Shown here piece after piece: positions 44,757-54,525 of a stretch of 64,000 nucleotides of DNA. Every line of letters begins with the position of its first letter. Position 1 is the first letter of the stretch. The notes beneath the pieces were generated by a model that was not told the origin of the DNA, did no database searches, and was given only the letters and a program-made list of their open reading frames with translations. The translations under genes were made by a program, and so were the position numbers. Source of the DNA: Paraburkholderia flagellata (GTDB lineage: Bacteria; Pseudomonadota; Gammaproteobacteria; Burkholderiales; Burkholderiaceae); NCBI RefSeq assembly GCF_021390645.1, contig NZ_JAJEJT010000002.1, forward strand, positions 620,001 to 684,000, read 5' to 3'.

Positions 44757-45401
44757 ATGAATAACCCGATGGAGTGTTTCGTGAAGACCTTGCTGTCGAT
44801 CTGTCTCCTGCCGATGCTCGTCGCTCTCGCCGGATGCGCTGGCGTGACGACCGACATCGCGGCCACGGGCGCGTTGCCCGCTGCGGCCAGCCAATCGGCG
44901 AACTACCGTTTCGCGCCCACACCCGCCCAGGCCGACGCGGGCGAGCTGCTTCCGTACCAGGCATTGCTAAGCGATGGTCTCGCGCAGCGCGGCTTCAACG
45001 CGGGGACACCCGAGGCGGCGCGCTATCTCGTCTCGGTGGCGTGGGCCACGCGTCCCGCCGATGTGAAAGTCGTCGACGGCGACTGCGGCGCCGGCTGCGC
45101 GCCTGCCGGGGGGGCGTCGTTTCCGTGGTTCGGGCGGCCCTACGTGCATACGTTGACGCTGCGTTTCTTCGCGTTGCCCGATGGCGGCGAGGTCTACAAG
45201 GTCAGCGCCGTGAAGCGCGACCGTAACGCCGACGCGCGCGAAGCCGTGCCGTACCTCGTGGCCGGCGCGCTCGCGCGGCTGCCGTACGCCGGCGCGCCGC
45301 AATGGCGCGTCAAGCTCAAGAGTCCGCCCAACACCGGCACGACGGATCACGCGCCGGGCATGCCGGAAGTGCTCTCCGTTTCTCCAGTCGACAAGCCGTA
45401 G
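44757..45401 (+). CDS. DUF4136-like lipoprotein
   Basis: 214 residues from ATG 44757; GTG 44781 with GGAG 6 bases before it is an equally good start and gives MKTLLSICLLPMLVALAGC, a lipoprotein signal with the lipidated Cys in LAGC. The mature part has the DUF4136-type arrangement (ANYRFAPTPAQADAGELLPYQALLSDGLAQRGF ... TLTLRFFALPDGGEVYKVSAVKRDRN). It follows the CHASE2 kinase by 16 bases and is probably co-transcribed; an envelope role in that signalling unit is possible. Confidence 0.75.
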   Translation: MNNPMECFVKTLLSICLLPMLVALAGCAGVTTDIAATGALPAAASQSANYRFAPTPAQADAGELLPYQALLSDGLAQRGFNAGTPEAARYLVSVAWATRPADVKVVDGDCGAGCAPAGGASFPWFGRPYVHTLTLRFFALPDGGEVYKVSAVKRDRNADAREAVPYLVAGALARLPYAGAPQWRVKLKSPPNTGTTDHAPGMPEVLSVSPVDKP

Positions 45402-45500
45402 TTCAGGGCAACTTTCCCCAGGCTGCGCTCGCCCCGATGGCGCTATGCTGACTCCCGAATCTGGCGCAACGGTTGCGCACAGACACCACGGGAGTCGCTC

Positions 45501-45881
45501 ATGTTCGATCACATTGGATTGCGTGTGCAGGATCTCGCACGTAGCTTGCGTTTTTACGAGGCGCTGCTTGCGCCGCTCGGCGTCGTGGTGTGCATGCGCG
45601 ACGACACCTATGCGGGGCTCGGCCAGCCAGGCGAGCCCAGGCTCTGGCTGCACGCCGTCTCGGCCGATGCCGCGCTTGCGCCGCGCGGCGTGCATGTGGC
45701 GTTCGCGGCGGCGAACCGCGCAGCGGTCGTTGGATTCTACGAAGCGGGCCTGCGTGCAGGCGCGAAAGACAACGGCGAGCCCGGCGTGCGCGCCGATTAC
45801 AGCCCCGACTATTACGCAGCATTCCTGATCGATCCCGACGGCAACAACGTCGAGGCCGTATGCTACGCGCGCGAAGCGTGA
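45501..45881 (+). CDS. VOC-superfamily (glyoxalase-like) protein
   Basis: 126 residues. It begins MFDHIGLRVQDLARSLRFYEALLAPLGV and ends YYAAFLIDPDGNNVEAVCY, the paired beta-alpha-beta pattern of a single vicinal-oxygen-chelate unit. Metal ligands would be His in FDHIG, His in GVHVAFAA and Glu in NNVEAV. It may be a lyase, a dioxygenase-like enzyme or a binding protein; the substrate is unknown. GGGAG precedes ATG 45501. It converges with bluB, 7 bases apart. Confidence 0.88.
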   Translation: MFDHIGLRVQDLARSLRFYEALLAPLGVVVCMRDDTYAGLGQPGEPRLWLHAVSADAALAPRGVHVAFAAANRAAVVGFYEAGLRAGAKDNGEPGVRADYSPDYYAAFLIDPDGNNVEAVCYAREA

Positions 45882-45888
45882 GCGGCCG

Positions 45889-46593
45889 TCAGGCGCCGGG
45901 CGTGCCGTCCGGCGCCGCTTCGGACGCCGCTTTGGGCACGCTGGGCGCCTCGTCCTGCGGCCAGCGATTCTCGAACACGCATTCGCCAAGCGGCTTGCGT
46001 TCGGCCCACTTCTCCATTTCGAGCATCGGTTGCGGGTAGAACGCATCGACCTGACCCACGCAGAGTATCGCGACCGGCTTGGCGCCGGACGGCATGGCGA
46101 GCAGGGCGCGCACCTCGTCGACATCGAAGATCGACACCCAGCCCATGCCGAGCCCTTCGGCGCGCGCCGCGAGCCACATGTTCTGGATCGCGCAGGCCAC
46201 GGAGGCGAGATCCATCTCCGGCAGCGTGCGCCGGCCGAAGACGTGCGCTTCGCGGCGATCCATCAGCGCGACCACGAGCACCTCGGCGCAGTCGCGCATG
46301 CCTTCCACCTTGAGCTTCATGAACTCGTCGCGGCGCTTGCCAAGTGCATCGGCGGTCGCGATGCGTTCGCGCTCGACCGCCGCATGCAGTTGCTCGCGCA
46401 ACGCGCTGTCGGTGATACGCACGATGCGCCACGGCTGCATGAAGCCAACGCTCGGCGCGTGATGCGCGGCGTCGAGCAGGCGAGCCAACGTCGTGGGATC
46501 GACGGGCCCCGGTGCGAAGTGCCGCATGTCGCGGCGCTCGTAAATCGCACGGTAGACCGCCGCGCGTTCGGCTTCGTCAAAGGGCTGTGCCAT
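45889..46593 (-). CDS. bluB: 5,6-dimethylbenzimidazole synthase
   Basis: 234 residues from ATG 46593. Flavin-site motifs of BluB are present: YERRDMRHFAPGPVD, HHAPSVGFMQPWRIV, and GLGMGWVSIFD. It converts FMNH2 with O2 into the lower ligand base of B12. Its start lies inside the 3' end of cobB (17-base overlap), so it belongs to the cobE-cobO-cobB-bluB operon. A C-terminal extension of about 20 residues (Ala/Pro-rich) is not part of the core. Confidence 0.93.
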   Translation of the reverse strand: MAQPFDEAERAAVYRAIYERRDMRHFAPGPVDPTTLARLLDAAHHAPSVGFMQPWRIVRITDSALREQLHAAVERERIATADALGKRRDEFMKLKVEGMRDCAEVLVVALMDRREAHVFGRRTLPEMDLASVACAIQNMWLAARAEGLGMGWVSIFDVDEVRALLAMPSGAKPVAILCVGQVDAFYPQPMLEMEKWAERKPLGECVFENRWPQDEAPSVPKAASEAAPDGTPGA

Positions 46594-47887
46594 GGAAGAG
46601 TGCGGCCGCGAAAGCCGGGTTGGAGGGCCAGTAAGCGTGCATATAGGTGGCCGCGATCGAGCCATGCCGATAAAGCGCCTCGCCGGGCGCGCCAGTCTGT
46701 GCGTGGCGTGCCGTGAGCGCGGGCGCAAGCGGCGTGGCGATGCGCGAATAGTGAAACGTGTGGCCGCGCAGCGCGCCATGCGCGCCGTCCAGCTGCTGCA
46801 TGCCGAGTGCCGCGAAGCGCTTTTGCATGACCGCCTCGCCGGGCAGCAGGCCGAGCATCGGCGTGCGCGTGCCTTCTACGTCGGTTAGTGCATCGAGCAG
46901 ATAAAGCATGCCGCCACATTCGGCGACGAGCGGCTTTCCGGCTGATACATGTGCGCGCAACGAATTCGCGCTCCGCGTATTGTGCGCGAGCGCCGACGCA
47001 TGTAACTCGGGATAGCCGCCGGGCAGAAAGATTGCATCAGCGCTGGCGGGCGCGGGCTCGTTCGCGAGTGGCGAGAAATAGTTCACGCTTGCACCGAGAG
47101 CTTCGAGCAACGTGATGTTCGCCGGATAGAGAAACGAGAACGCGGCGTCGCGTGCGATGGCGATATGGCGGCCTTCGAGCAGGCGAGGAATTGCTTCGTT
47201 ATGCGAAGGACTGGTGAATTCCACCGGCGGCGGCAGGTCAGCGAGCGCGGTTTGCGCGAGCGCGTCGGCGGCGCGTTCGATGCGCGCGTCGAGATCGTCG
47301 ATCTCCTCAGCCTGATGCAGGCCGAGGTGGCGATCGGGCAGCGCCATCGTCGCTTCGCTTGCTACATGCCCGAGCCAGCGCACGTCGGCGGGCAAGCCCT
47401 CCTGCAGCATCTGCGCGTGGCGCGGCGAGCCCACGCGATTCGCCAGCACGCCATGAAACGGCACCTCGGGCCGAAAACGCGCGAGACCGAACGCGATCGC
47501 ACCGAAGGTCTGCGCCATCGACTTCGCGCTCACGACAGCGGCCACCGGCACGCCGAACGTGGTGGCGAGATCGGCGCTGCTCGGTGTGCCGTCGAACAGG
47601 CCCATGACGCCTTCGATGAGGATCAGGTCGGCTTCGCGCGCGGCCTGCGCGAGGAGGGCGCGGCACGCTTGTTCGCCCACCATCCACAGGTCGAGCGAGA
47701 GCACGGGCGCGCCGCTTGCGCGCGCGAGGATCGTGGGGTCGAGAAAATCCGGGCCGGTCTTGAAGACGCGCACGCGCCGGCCCGCACGGCGATGCAGGCG
47801 CGCGAGGCCCGCCGTGAGCGTGGTTTTGCCCTGGCCCGAAGCGGGCGCGCTGATGAAAAGCGCGGGGCAGGCAAGCGTTGCGCTCAT
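46577..47887 (-). CDS. cobB: Hydrogenobyrinate a,c-diamide synthase
   Basis: 436 residues. The N-terminal P-loop domain has SAPASGQGKTTLTAGLARL, and the C-terminal glutamine amidotransferase domain has the nucleophile Cys in VAECGGMLYLLD and GHTFHYSRI. It amidates the a and c side chains using glutamine and ATP, ahead of cobalt insertion by CobN in the aerobic route. Its start is 5 bases after the cobO stop, and it overlaps bluB at its 3' end. Confidence 0.93.
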   Translation of the reverse strand: MSATLACPALFISAPASGQGKTTLTAGLARLHRRAGRRVRVFKTGPDFLDPTILARASGAPVLSLDLWMVGEQACRALLAQAAREADLILIEGVMGLFDGTPSSADLATTFGVPVAAVVSAKSMAQTFGAIAFGLARFRPEVPFHGVLANRVGSPRHAQMLQEGLPADVRWLGHVASEATMALPDRHLGLHQAEEIDDLDARIERAADALAQTALADLPPPVEFTSPSHNEAIPRLLEGRHIAIARDAAFSFLYPANITLLEALGASVNYFSPLANEPAPASADAIFLPGGYPELHASALAHNTRSANSLRAHVSAGKPLVAECGGMLYLLDALTDVEGTRTPMLGLLPGEAVMQKRFAALGMQQLDGAHGALRGHTFHYSRIATPLAPALTARHAQTGAPGEALYRHGSIAATYMHAYWPSNPAFAAALFHGTAL

Positions 47888-47891
47888 GCGC

Positions 47892-48494
47892 TTAGAACTC
47901 CACGCCCTTTTGCGCTTTCACGCCTTGCTCGCGATACGGATGCTTCACGAGGCGCATCTCCGTGACGAGGTCGGCGGCTTCGATCAACGCGTCGGGCGCA
48001 TGGCGGCCCGTCACGACCACGTGCACGTGGGGCGCGCGCGACGCGATCACGCCGAGCACTTCGTCGAGCGGCAGGTACTCGTATTTGAGCACCGTGTTCA
48101 GTTCGTCGAGGATCACCATCGCGTACTCGCCGCTTTCGATCATGCGCCTCGCTTCGTCCCAGCCCTTGCGCGCGGTGGCGATGTCGCCGTCGCGATTCTG
48201 CGTGTTCCAGGTGTAGCCGTCGCCCATGGTCACGAAATCGCAGTGCGCGACGCTGCCGAGGAAATCGCGTTCGGCCGTGTGCAGCGCACCCTTGATGAAC
48301 TGCACGACGCCGAGCTTCATGCCGTGGCCGAGCATGCGCACGGCCATGCCGAACGCGGCCGTGCTCTTGCCCTTGCCGTTGCCGGTGTTGACGATCAGGA
48401 GGCCCTTTTCGTGCGTCGCGGCGGCCTGCTTTTTCTCGTGGCCCTCGCGGCGGCGTTGCGTCATGCGTTGATGCGATTCGGGATCGGTTTTCAT
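47892..48494 (-). CDS. cobO: Cob(I)alamin adenosyltransferase (CobO/BtuR type)
   Basis: 200 residues, a standard length. The Walker A is LLIVNTGNGKGKSTAAFGMA, followed by VVQFIKGA, MGDGYTWNTQN, and VILDELNTVLKYEYL. It adenosylates cobalt to form the coenzyme. The ATG (48494) overlaps the cobE stop by four bases, indicating coupled translation. Confidence 0.95.
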   Translation of the reverse strand: MKTDPESHQRMTQRRREGHEKKQAAATHEKGLLIVNTGNGKGKSTAAFGMAVRMLGHGMKLGVVQFIKGALHTAERDFLGSVAHCDFVTMGDGYTWNTQNRDGDIATARKGWDEARRMIESGEYAMVILDELNTVLKYEYLPLDEVLGVIASRAPHVHVVVTGRHAPDALIEAADLVTEMRLVKHPYREQGVKAQKGVEF

Positions 48495-49027
48495 CGTCGT
48501 GAGTGGGGTTGTTGCGGGTTTTTCGCGTCCGCGTTTGCCGGGTTTTCCAGCGTGCGTGCGATCGCGACCGTTACGCCATCAAGCACCAGCTTGCCGTGCA
48601 CGAGCGGACCACCGGCCGCCGCGAGGCGCGCGCAGGGTTCGCACACGCCGTCCACGCCGAATTGCGCTTGCGCGGCTGCGGAAGGTGGCGCAGTTGTGGG
48701 CGTCGCGGCGAGTTGCTCCCGCGTGTACGTATGGAGCGGCAGCGCACGGGCCGCGCAAAACGCTTGCAACGCGGGTTCATCGGCTTTGGCGTCGAGCGTT
48801 GCCACGCACGTTACGCTTTCGATCGGCCACGCGCCGAGCGCGGCGCGCACGGCGGCATCGACTTGCGCCAACGTCACGCCGCGCCGGCAGCCAATGCCGA
48901 GCACGAGCGACGGCGCGCGCTGTGTGGGTTCCAGCGTGGCTTCGAGTGAGGCTGCGCGCGATGCGCGATGTTCGGCAGGGTTCACGGCGAGAGCGTCGAT
49001 CGAAGGCGGGACGGCGGAGGCGAACAA
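48491..49027 (-). CDS. cobE: CobE / CbiG C-terminal-type cobalamin protein
   Basis: 178 residues from TTG 49027; GTG 48985 is an alternative start. The core LVLGIGCRRGVTLAQVDAAVRAAL ... SVTCVATLDAKADEPALQAFCAARALPLHTYTREQL is that of CobE and the CbiG C-terminal domain. An added segment with a CEPC pair (about 120-135) follows, as in related proteins. In the aerobic pathway CobE is needed, but its exact action is poorly defined. It is the first gene of the leftward operon, divergent from the riboswitch-led cobW operon. Confidence 0.85.
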   Translation of the reverse strand: MFASAVPPSIDALAVNPAEHRASRAASLEATLEPTQRAPSLVLGIGCRRGVTLAQVDAAVRAALGAWPIESVTCVATLDAKADEPALQAFCAARALPLHTYTREQLAATPTTAPPSAAAQAQFGVDGVCEPCARLAAAGGPLVHGKLVLDGVTVAIARTLENPANADAKNPQQPHSRR

Positions 49028-49103
49028 GCAAAACGGTCATGTTCCGGCCGGTGCCGGATGCGCGCTACGATAGCACACGCTTTTGCGGCTTCCCACGCCT
49101 TCC

Positions 49104-49132
49104 TTGACGCGCAAGCCCCCCGCGCCTACACT
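49104..49132 (+). promoter_or_regulatory. Sigma-70 promoter of the cobW-cobN transcript
   Basis: TTGACG (49104-49109) and TACACT (49127-49132) are separated by exactly 17 bases. Transcription would begin near 49139, immediately before the cobalamin riboswitch. Confidence 0.75.
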
Positions 49133-49141
49133 CGCTCGCAC

Positions 49142-49386
49142 TCTGGTGCTCGCGCGCGCGATTCATGATGCGTGCGCAGTTAAACGGGAATCAGGGAGCC
49201 ATCCCGCCTCGGGCATGGCCAACCTGAACTGCACCCGCAACGGTACAACGAGCGCGGCGTTCGAACGAATGCCGCAAACCGCTTCCATGCTTTACGCAGT
49301 CCACGCCACTGTGCGAGCCGGCCGCAAGGCCGTTCGCGCGGGAAGGCGAAGCGGTGTTTCGTCAGTCCGGATACCGGCCAGATACG
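49142..49386 (+). promoter_or_regulatory. Cobalamin riboswitch upstream of cobW
   Basis: Conserved blocks appear in order: GGTGCTCG, GTTAAACGGGAATCAGGGAG, CTGAACTGCACCCGCAACGG (the B12 box region), GCCACTGTGCGAGCCGG, GGGAAGGCGAAGCGG and GTCAGTCCGGATACCGGCC. This is a complete class-I element on the plus strand. About 225 bases lie between it and the cobW start. It should repress cobW-cobN and the chelatase ATPase gene when adenosylcobalamin is abundant. Confidence 0.95.
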
Positions 49387-49611
49387 TGGGATTCGCGCTG
49401 CGGGGATGCGGCGCCGGGTCCGTGATTTTCATGCGTCAGCCGGGCGAAGCCTGGGTGCGTTTCCGGTCGTTCGTCCCCTGCAGGTTTTTTGAATCGTTGC
49501 GCGTGACGGCGTCTCCACGGATACGCGCGCGCCCGCTAGACGACACCCGCACGAACGGCCAGCGCGACGCACCATGCCCCTCTATCCGGCCTGGCGCCGA
49601 AGGAGCACTTC

Positions 49612-50703
49612 ATGCAAATGCGCAAGATTCCGGCCACGATCGTGACGGGCTTTCTCGGCAGCGGTAAAACCACGCTGCTGCGTCACATTCTTCAGCACGC
49701 GGGCGGTCTGCGTGTCGCGGTCATCGTCAACGAATTCGGCGAACTCGGCATCGACGGCGAAATTCTGCGCGGCTGCGGTATTGGCTGCGACGAGAACGGC
49801 AACGAAACAGAAGGCCAGCTCTACGAACTCGCGAACGGGTGCCTGTGCTGCACCGTGCAGGAAGAGTTCTTCCCCGTGATGGAGAAACTGCTCGAGCGCC
49901 GCGGCGACATCGATCACGTGCTGATCGAGACCTCGGGTCTCGCGCTGCCCAAGCCGCTCGTGCAGGCGTTCAACTGGCCGTCGATCCGCAATGCGTTCAC
50001 CGTCGATGCGGTCGTGACCGTGGTGGACGGCCCCGCCGCCGCGAGCGGTCAGTTCGCCGAAAATCCGCAGGCCGTGGACGCGCAGCGCCGCGCCGACCCG
50101 AATCTCGATCACGAATCGCCGCTGCACGAGCTGTTCGAAGACCAGCTTTCGGCCGCCGATCTCGTCATTCTCAACAAGACCGATCTGCTCGACGAAGCGG
50201 GCCAGGACGCGCTCATCGCCGAGTTGCGCGAAGAACTGCCGCCGCAGGTGAAGATCGTGCGCGCGCAGCACGGCAAGCTCGATCTGCATACGTTGCTCGG
50301 GCTCGAAGCGGCCTCCGAGGAGAGCATTCATCTTCGTCACGACCATCACGGTTCCGCCGACGACCCCGATCATCATCATGACGAGTTCGACTCGGTCGTG
50401 GTGTCGGGCGCGGCCGCTTCGCGCGAGACTGTGATCGAAGCGCTGCAACAACTTGTCGACGCGCACACGATCTATCGCGTGAAGGGTTTCGCCGCGCTGC
50501 CGGGCGCGCCGATGCGTCTCGTGATTCAAGGCGTGGGCCGCCGCTTCGACAGCTATTTCGACCGCCGCTGGAACGCGCAGGAAAGCGCGGCGCAGCCGCT
50601 TGCGAGCCGTTTCGTGCTGATTGGCGAAGACCTCGATGGCGCGGCGCTGCAAATGGCGTTCGATACGGCATTGGCGAACGTGCAGACCGTGGGCGCGAAG
50701 TGA
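49612..50703 (+). CDS. cobW: CobW-type GTP-dependent metallochaperone
   Basis: 363 residues from ATG 49612, with AGGAG 6 bases upstream. The P-loop TGFLGSGKTTLLRHIL, the GCLCCTV motif for metal binding and LNKTDL are all present. A His/Asp-rich stretch of about 30 residues (HLRHDHHG ... DPDHHHDEFD) precedes the C-terminal domain and may store or sense metal. It supplies Co2+ for the CobN complex. It is the first gene behind the riboswitch and is followed by cobN after 27 bases. Confidence 0.95.
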   Translation: MQMRKIPATIVTGFLGSGKTTLLRHILQHAGGLRVAVIVNEFGELGIDGEILRGCGIGCDENGNETEGQLYELANGCLCCTVQEEFFPVMEKLLERRGDIDHVLIETSGLALPKPLVQAFNWPSIRNAFTVDAVVTVVDGPAAASGQFAENPQAVDAQRRADPNLDHESPLHELFEDQLSAADLVILNKTDLLDEAGQDALIAELREELPPQVKIVRAQHGKLDLHTLLGLEAASEESIHLRHDHHGSADDPDHHHDEFDSVVVSGAAASRETVIEALQQLVDAHTIYRVKGFAALPGAPMRLVIQGVGRRFDSYFDRRWNAQESAAQPLASRFVLIGEDLDGAALQMAFDTALANVQTVGAK

Positions 50704-50730
50704 ACGCGCCCAGCTAGACGAGGCCGTACC

Positions 50731-53700
50731 ATGCATTTGCTGCGCACCACGCCGGGCGGTTTCGTCGACGACACGCAGGGCGTCATCCGTATCGACCAGC
50801 AGCCCGCCGAAATCGTCGTGCTCAGTTCGGCGGACACCACGCTCGCGCTCCTGGCGAGCGTCGTGCCGCGCCTGCCAGCGGGCTTTCCGGGCGTGCGGCT
50901 CGCGAACGTCACGTACCTGCGCCAGCCCGCATCGGTGGACTTCTACATCGAAGACGTGTTGCAGCACGCGCGGGTGGTGGTGGTCGATCATCTGGGCGGC
51001 GAAACGTACTGGCCTTACGGCATCGAGCAGGTCGTCTCGCTCGCGCAGCGTCGCGGGCAACTGCTCGCGATGTTTTCGGGCGACTTGCAGGAAGACCCCA
51101 ATCTCATCGCGAGGAGCCGCGCCGAGCCCGAGTTTTGCCGCCTGCTTTGGCGTTATCTGCGCGAAGGCGGCGCGGCGAACGCCGAGTCGTTTCTACGCGC
51201 GCTCGCGTGGCGCGCATTCGATTGGGGCAGCGAGCCGGCGCCGCCCATCGCGCTGCCGGCCGCCGCGCTGTATTGCCCGCAGCGCGACGTCGCGACCATC
51301 GACGAATGGCGCGCGCGCTGGCAACCCGGCGCACCGGTTGTCGCGCTGCTGTTTTACAAGGCGCATTTGCAGGCCGCGAACACGGCCGCTTTCGATGCGC
51401 TCATTACCGCGCTGCTGGCGCGTGGTATGAACCCGCTGCCGCTTGCGATCACCTCGCTCAAGGACACCTTGAGCCGCGACGTGCTCGATCAACTCGCAGC
51501 CGAGCACGACGTCTCGCTCGTGCTGAACACCACGGCGTTTGCGGCTTCGTCGCTGGACGACCCCGAACCGCTCGCGCTCGCCGGCGACGCGCCCGTGCTC
51601 CAGGTGATCCTGAGCGGCGGCAACCGCGAAGATTGGGTCAAGGACAACCACGGCCTGAACTCGCGCGACATCGCCATGCATATCGCGCTGCCCGAGGTGG
51701 ACGGCCGCGTGATTACGCGCGCGATCAGTTTCAAGGGCCTCGCGTATCACTGCAAAGCGACGCAAGTCGATGTCGTGCGTTATCAGCCCGACCTGGAGCG
51801 CGTGGCTTTCGTCGCGGAACTCGCGCGCCGCTGGTGCCGTTTGCGCAGCCTGCCCAACGCAGAGAAAAAGCTCGCGCTCGTGCTCGCGAACTATCCGATG
51901 AGCGAAGGGCGCATTGGCAACGGCGTGGGACTCGACACGCCGGCCTCGGTGGTTGGCATCCTGCGCATGCTGCGCGATGAAGGCTACCGTGTAGCCGATC
52001 TGCCCGAAGACGGCGACGCGCTCATGCGCATCCTCACGCAAGGCGTGACGAACGATCCCGACACGCGCGCGTTGCGCCCGGCATGGCAGAGCCTTTCGCT
52101 CGACGACTACCGCGCGCGCTTCTCGCAACTGCCCGCCGAAGCGCAGAACGCGCTGATCGCGCGTTGGGGCCCGCCGGAAGCGGACCCCACGGTGCGGCGC
52201 GGCCGCTTCATGATCGCGGGCTGGCGTTGCGGCCAGGTGTTCGTGGGCATCCAGCCTTCGCGCTCGCGCGGCGACGACACTTACGCGAACTACCACGACG
52301 CCGAACTCGTGCCGCCGCACGCATACCTCGCGTTTTACTTCTGGCTGCGCGAGACGTTCGGCATCGACGCCATCGCACACGTGGGCAAGCACGGCAATCT
52401 GGAGTGGCTACCGGGCAAGAGCGTGGCGCTTGCCGACACCTGCTGGCCCGACATGGCGCTCGGGCCGCTGCCGCATCTGTATCCGTTCATCGTCAACGAT
52501 CCGGGCGAGGGGAGCCAGGCCAAGCGCCGCGCCCAGGCCGTGATCGTCGATCACCTGATGCCGCCGCTCACGCGCGCCGAAAACTATGGGCCGCTGCAAG
52601 ACCTCGAACGTCAGGTCGATGAGTATTACGAAGCATTGATGGTGGACCCGCGCCGTGCGAAGCTGCTGCGCAAGACCATACTCGCGACCATCATCGAGCA
52701 TCGGCTGCACGAAGAACTGAGCGTCGCCGCGCCCAAGGATCAGGCTGGAGAAGACGAACTCCTCACGCGCGCCGACGCCTACCTCTGCGAACTGAAGGAA
52801 GCGCAGATTCGCGATGGCCTGCACACGTTCGGCGAATCGCCGCAGGGCCAGCAGCGTTGCGATACGCTGCTCGCGCTCGGGCGTTACGCCTGCGGGGACG
52901 GGCAGGGCGCGAACGCGGGCCTCATCGACGCGATCGCGCGCGACCTGCGCATCGATCACCTCGTCGATCCGGCCACGGTGGATTGGGCTGCGCCGTGGCA
53001 AGGCCCGCGTGCACCGCTGCTCGCAAGCGTGAGCGATACGCCGTGGCGTCATGCGGGCGATACGCGCGAACGCCTGGAAATGCTCGCGGCCACGTTGATC
53101 GAAGGCATTTGCTCAGGCGAACGAAACGATGCGGCGGCTCAATCGCTGCCGCACGCGGCCCAGGTACTCGCACGCCTGCACGGCGATGTGCTGCCGCGCC
53201 TCGATGCCTGCGGCCCGGAAGAAATGCGCCAGCTGCGCCGTGGTTTCGAAGGCCGTTTCGTGCCGCCTGGCCCGAGCGGTTCGCCTTCGCGCGGCCGTCC
53301 CGATGTGCTGCCCACGGGGCGCAACTTCTACTCCGTCGATACGCGCGCCATCCCCACGCAAGCCGCGTGGACGCTCGGCATGAAATCGGCGCAGCAACTC
53401 ATCGAGCGTCATTTGCAGGAGCACGGCGATTACCCCCGCGCCGTGGGGCTGTCGGTCTGGGGCACCGCGACGATGCGCACCGGCGGCGACGATATCGCCC
53501 AGGCGTTCGCGCTGATCGGCGTGCGGCCGAAGTGGGCCGCGGGCAGCCAGCGCGTGACCGACTTCGAGATCATGCCGGTCGAGGCGCTGGACCGGCCGCG
53601 CATCGACGTGACGCTGCGCGTATCGGGCTTCTTCCGCGACGCGTTTCCGAACGTGATGCATCTGTTCGACGCAGCGGTGCAGGCCGTGGCCGATCTCGAC

Positions 53701-54525
53701 GAACCGGAGCACCAGAACCCGTTGCGCGCCCGTGTGCTGCGCGAGCGCGACGCGCTGGTCGCAAACGGCATGGCCGCCGACGAGGCGCGCCGCCGCGCGG
53801 GCTGGCGCGTGTTCAGCGCGCGTCCCGGCGCTTACGGCGCGGGGCTGCAGTCGATGATCGACCATCGCCAGTGGCAAACCGACGCCGATCTCGCGAACGC
53901 ATATCAGGCCTGGGGCGGCTACGCCTATGCGCAAAAGAGCGCGGGCGATGAGGCGAGCGACGCATTCCGCGCGCGTCTCGCGACGCTCGACGTCGTGCTG
54001 CAGAACCAGGACAACCGCGAACACGACCTGCTCGACTCGAACGACTACTACCAGTTCCAGGGCGGCATGGCCGCGGCGGCGCGGCACTTTTCGCAGGCCC
54101 AGCCCGCGCTCTATCACGCGGACCACAGCAACCCCGCGGCGCCGCGCATTCGTCCGCTGCACGAGGAGATCGCGCGCGTGATCCGCTCGCGCGTGGTGAA
54201 CCCGAAGTGGATCGACGGCGTGAAGCGTCACGGCTACAAGGGCGCGGCGGAAATGGCGGCGACGGTCGATTATCTGTTCGGCTATGACGCGACCGCGCGC
54301 GTGGTGGGCGATCATCAGTACGCGCTCGTCGCGAACGCCTATGTGCACGACGACGACACGCGCGCCTTCATGCAGCGCCACAATCCGCACGCGCTGCATG
54401 CCGTGTGCGAGCGTCTGCTCGAAGCAATCCAGCGCGGTCTCTGGCAGGAGCCGGGCGAGCATCGCGCGCAACTCGAACACCGTCTGCTCGAAGCCGGGCA
54501 GCATCTGGAAGGATCAGGACCATGA
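50731..54525 (+). CDS. cobN: Cobaltochelatase large subunit
   Basis: 1264 residues, the usual CobN length. It has the CobN/BchH features: [22 protein letters not shown]-like [47 protein letters not shown], and [30 protein letters not shown]. It inserts Co2+ into hydrogenobyrinic acid a,c-diamide with ATPase partners. Its stop overlaps the ATG of the ChlI-like gene by four bases. No cobS/cobT are seen; the partner ATPase is that ChlI/ChlD-like gene. Confidence 0.95.
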   Translation: MHLLRTTPGGFVDDTQGVIRIDQQPAEIVVLSSADTTLALLASVVPRLPAGFPGVRLANVTYLRQPASVDFYIEDVLQHARVVVVDHLGGETYWPYGIEQVVSLAQRRGQLLAMFSGDLQEDPNLIARSRAEPEFCRLLWRYLREGGAANAESFLRALAWRAFDWGSEPAPPIALPAAALYCPQRDVATIDEWRARWQPGAPVVALLFYKAHLQAANTAAFDALITALLARGMNPLPLAITSLKDTLSRDVLDQLAAEHDVSLVLNTTAFAASSLDDPEPLALAGDAPVLQVILSGGNREDWVKDNHGLNSRDIAMHIALPEVDGRVITRAISFKGLAYHCKATQVDVVRYQPDLERVAFVAELARRWCRLRSLPNAEKKLALVLANYPMSEGRIGNGVGLDTPASVVGILRMLRDEGYRVADLPEDGDALMRILTQGVTNDPDTRALRPAWQSLSLDDYRARFSQLPAEAQNALIARWGPPEADPTVRRGRFMIAGWRCGQVFVGIQPSRSRGDDTYANYHDAELVPPHAYLAFYFWLRETFGIDAIAHVGKHGNLEWLPGKSVALADTCWPDMALGPLPHLYPFIVNDPGEGSQAKRRAQAVIVDHLMPPLTRAENYGPLQDLERQVDEYYEALMVDPRRAKLLRKTILATIIEHRLHEELSVAAPKDQAGEDELLTRADAYLCELKEAQIRDGLHTFGESPQGQQRCDTLLALGRYACGDGQGANAGLIDAIARDLRIDHLVDPATVDWAAPWQGPRAPLLASVSDTPWRHAGDTRERLEMLAATLIEGICSGERNDAAAQSLPHAAQVLARLHGDVLPRLDACGPEEMRQLRRGFEGRFVPPGPSGSPSRGRPDVLPTGRNFYSVDTRAIPTQAAWTLGMKSAQQLIERHLQEHGDYPRAVGLSVWGTATMRTGGDDIAQAFALIGVRPKWAAGSQRVTDFEIMPVEALDRPRIDVTLRVSGFFRDAFPNVMHLFDAAVQAVADLDEPEHQNPLRARVLRERDALVANGMAADEARRRAGWRVFSARPGAYGAGLQSMIDHRQWQTDADLANAYQAWGGYAYAQKSAGDEASDAFRARLATLDVVLQNQDNREHDLLDSNDYYQFQGGMAAAARHFSQAQPALYHADHSNPAAPRIRPLHEEIARVIRSRVVNPKWIDGVKRHGYKGAAEMAATVDYLFGYDATARVVGDHQYALVANAYVHDDDTRAFMQRHNPHALHAVCERLLEAIQRGLWQEPGEHRAQLEHRLLEAGQHLEGSGP

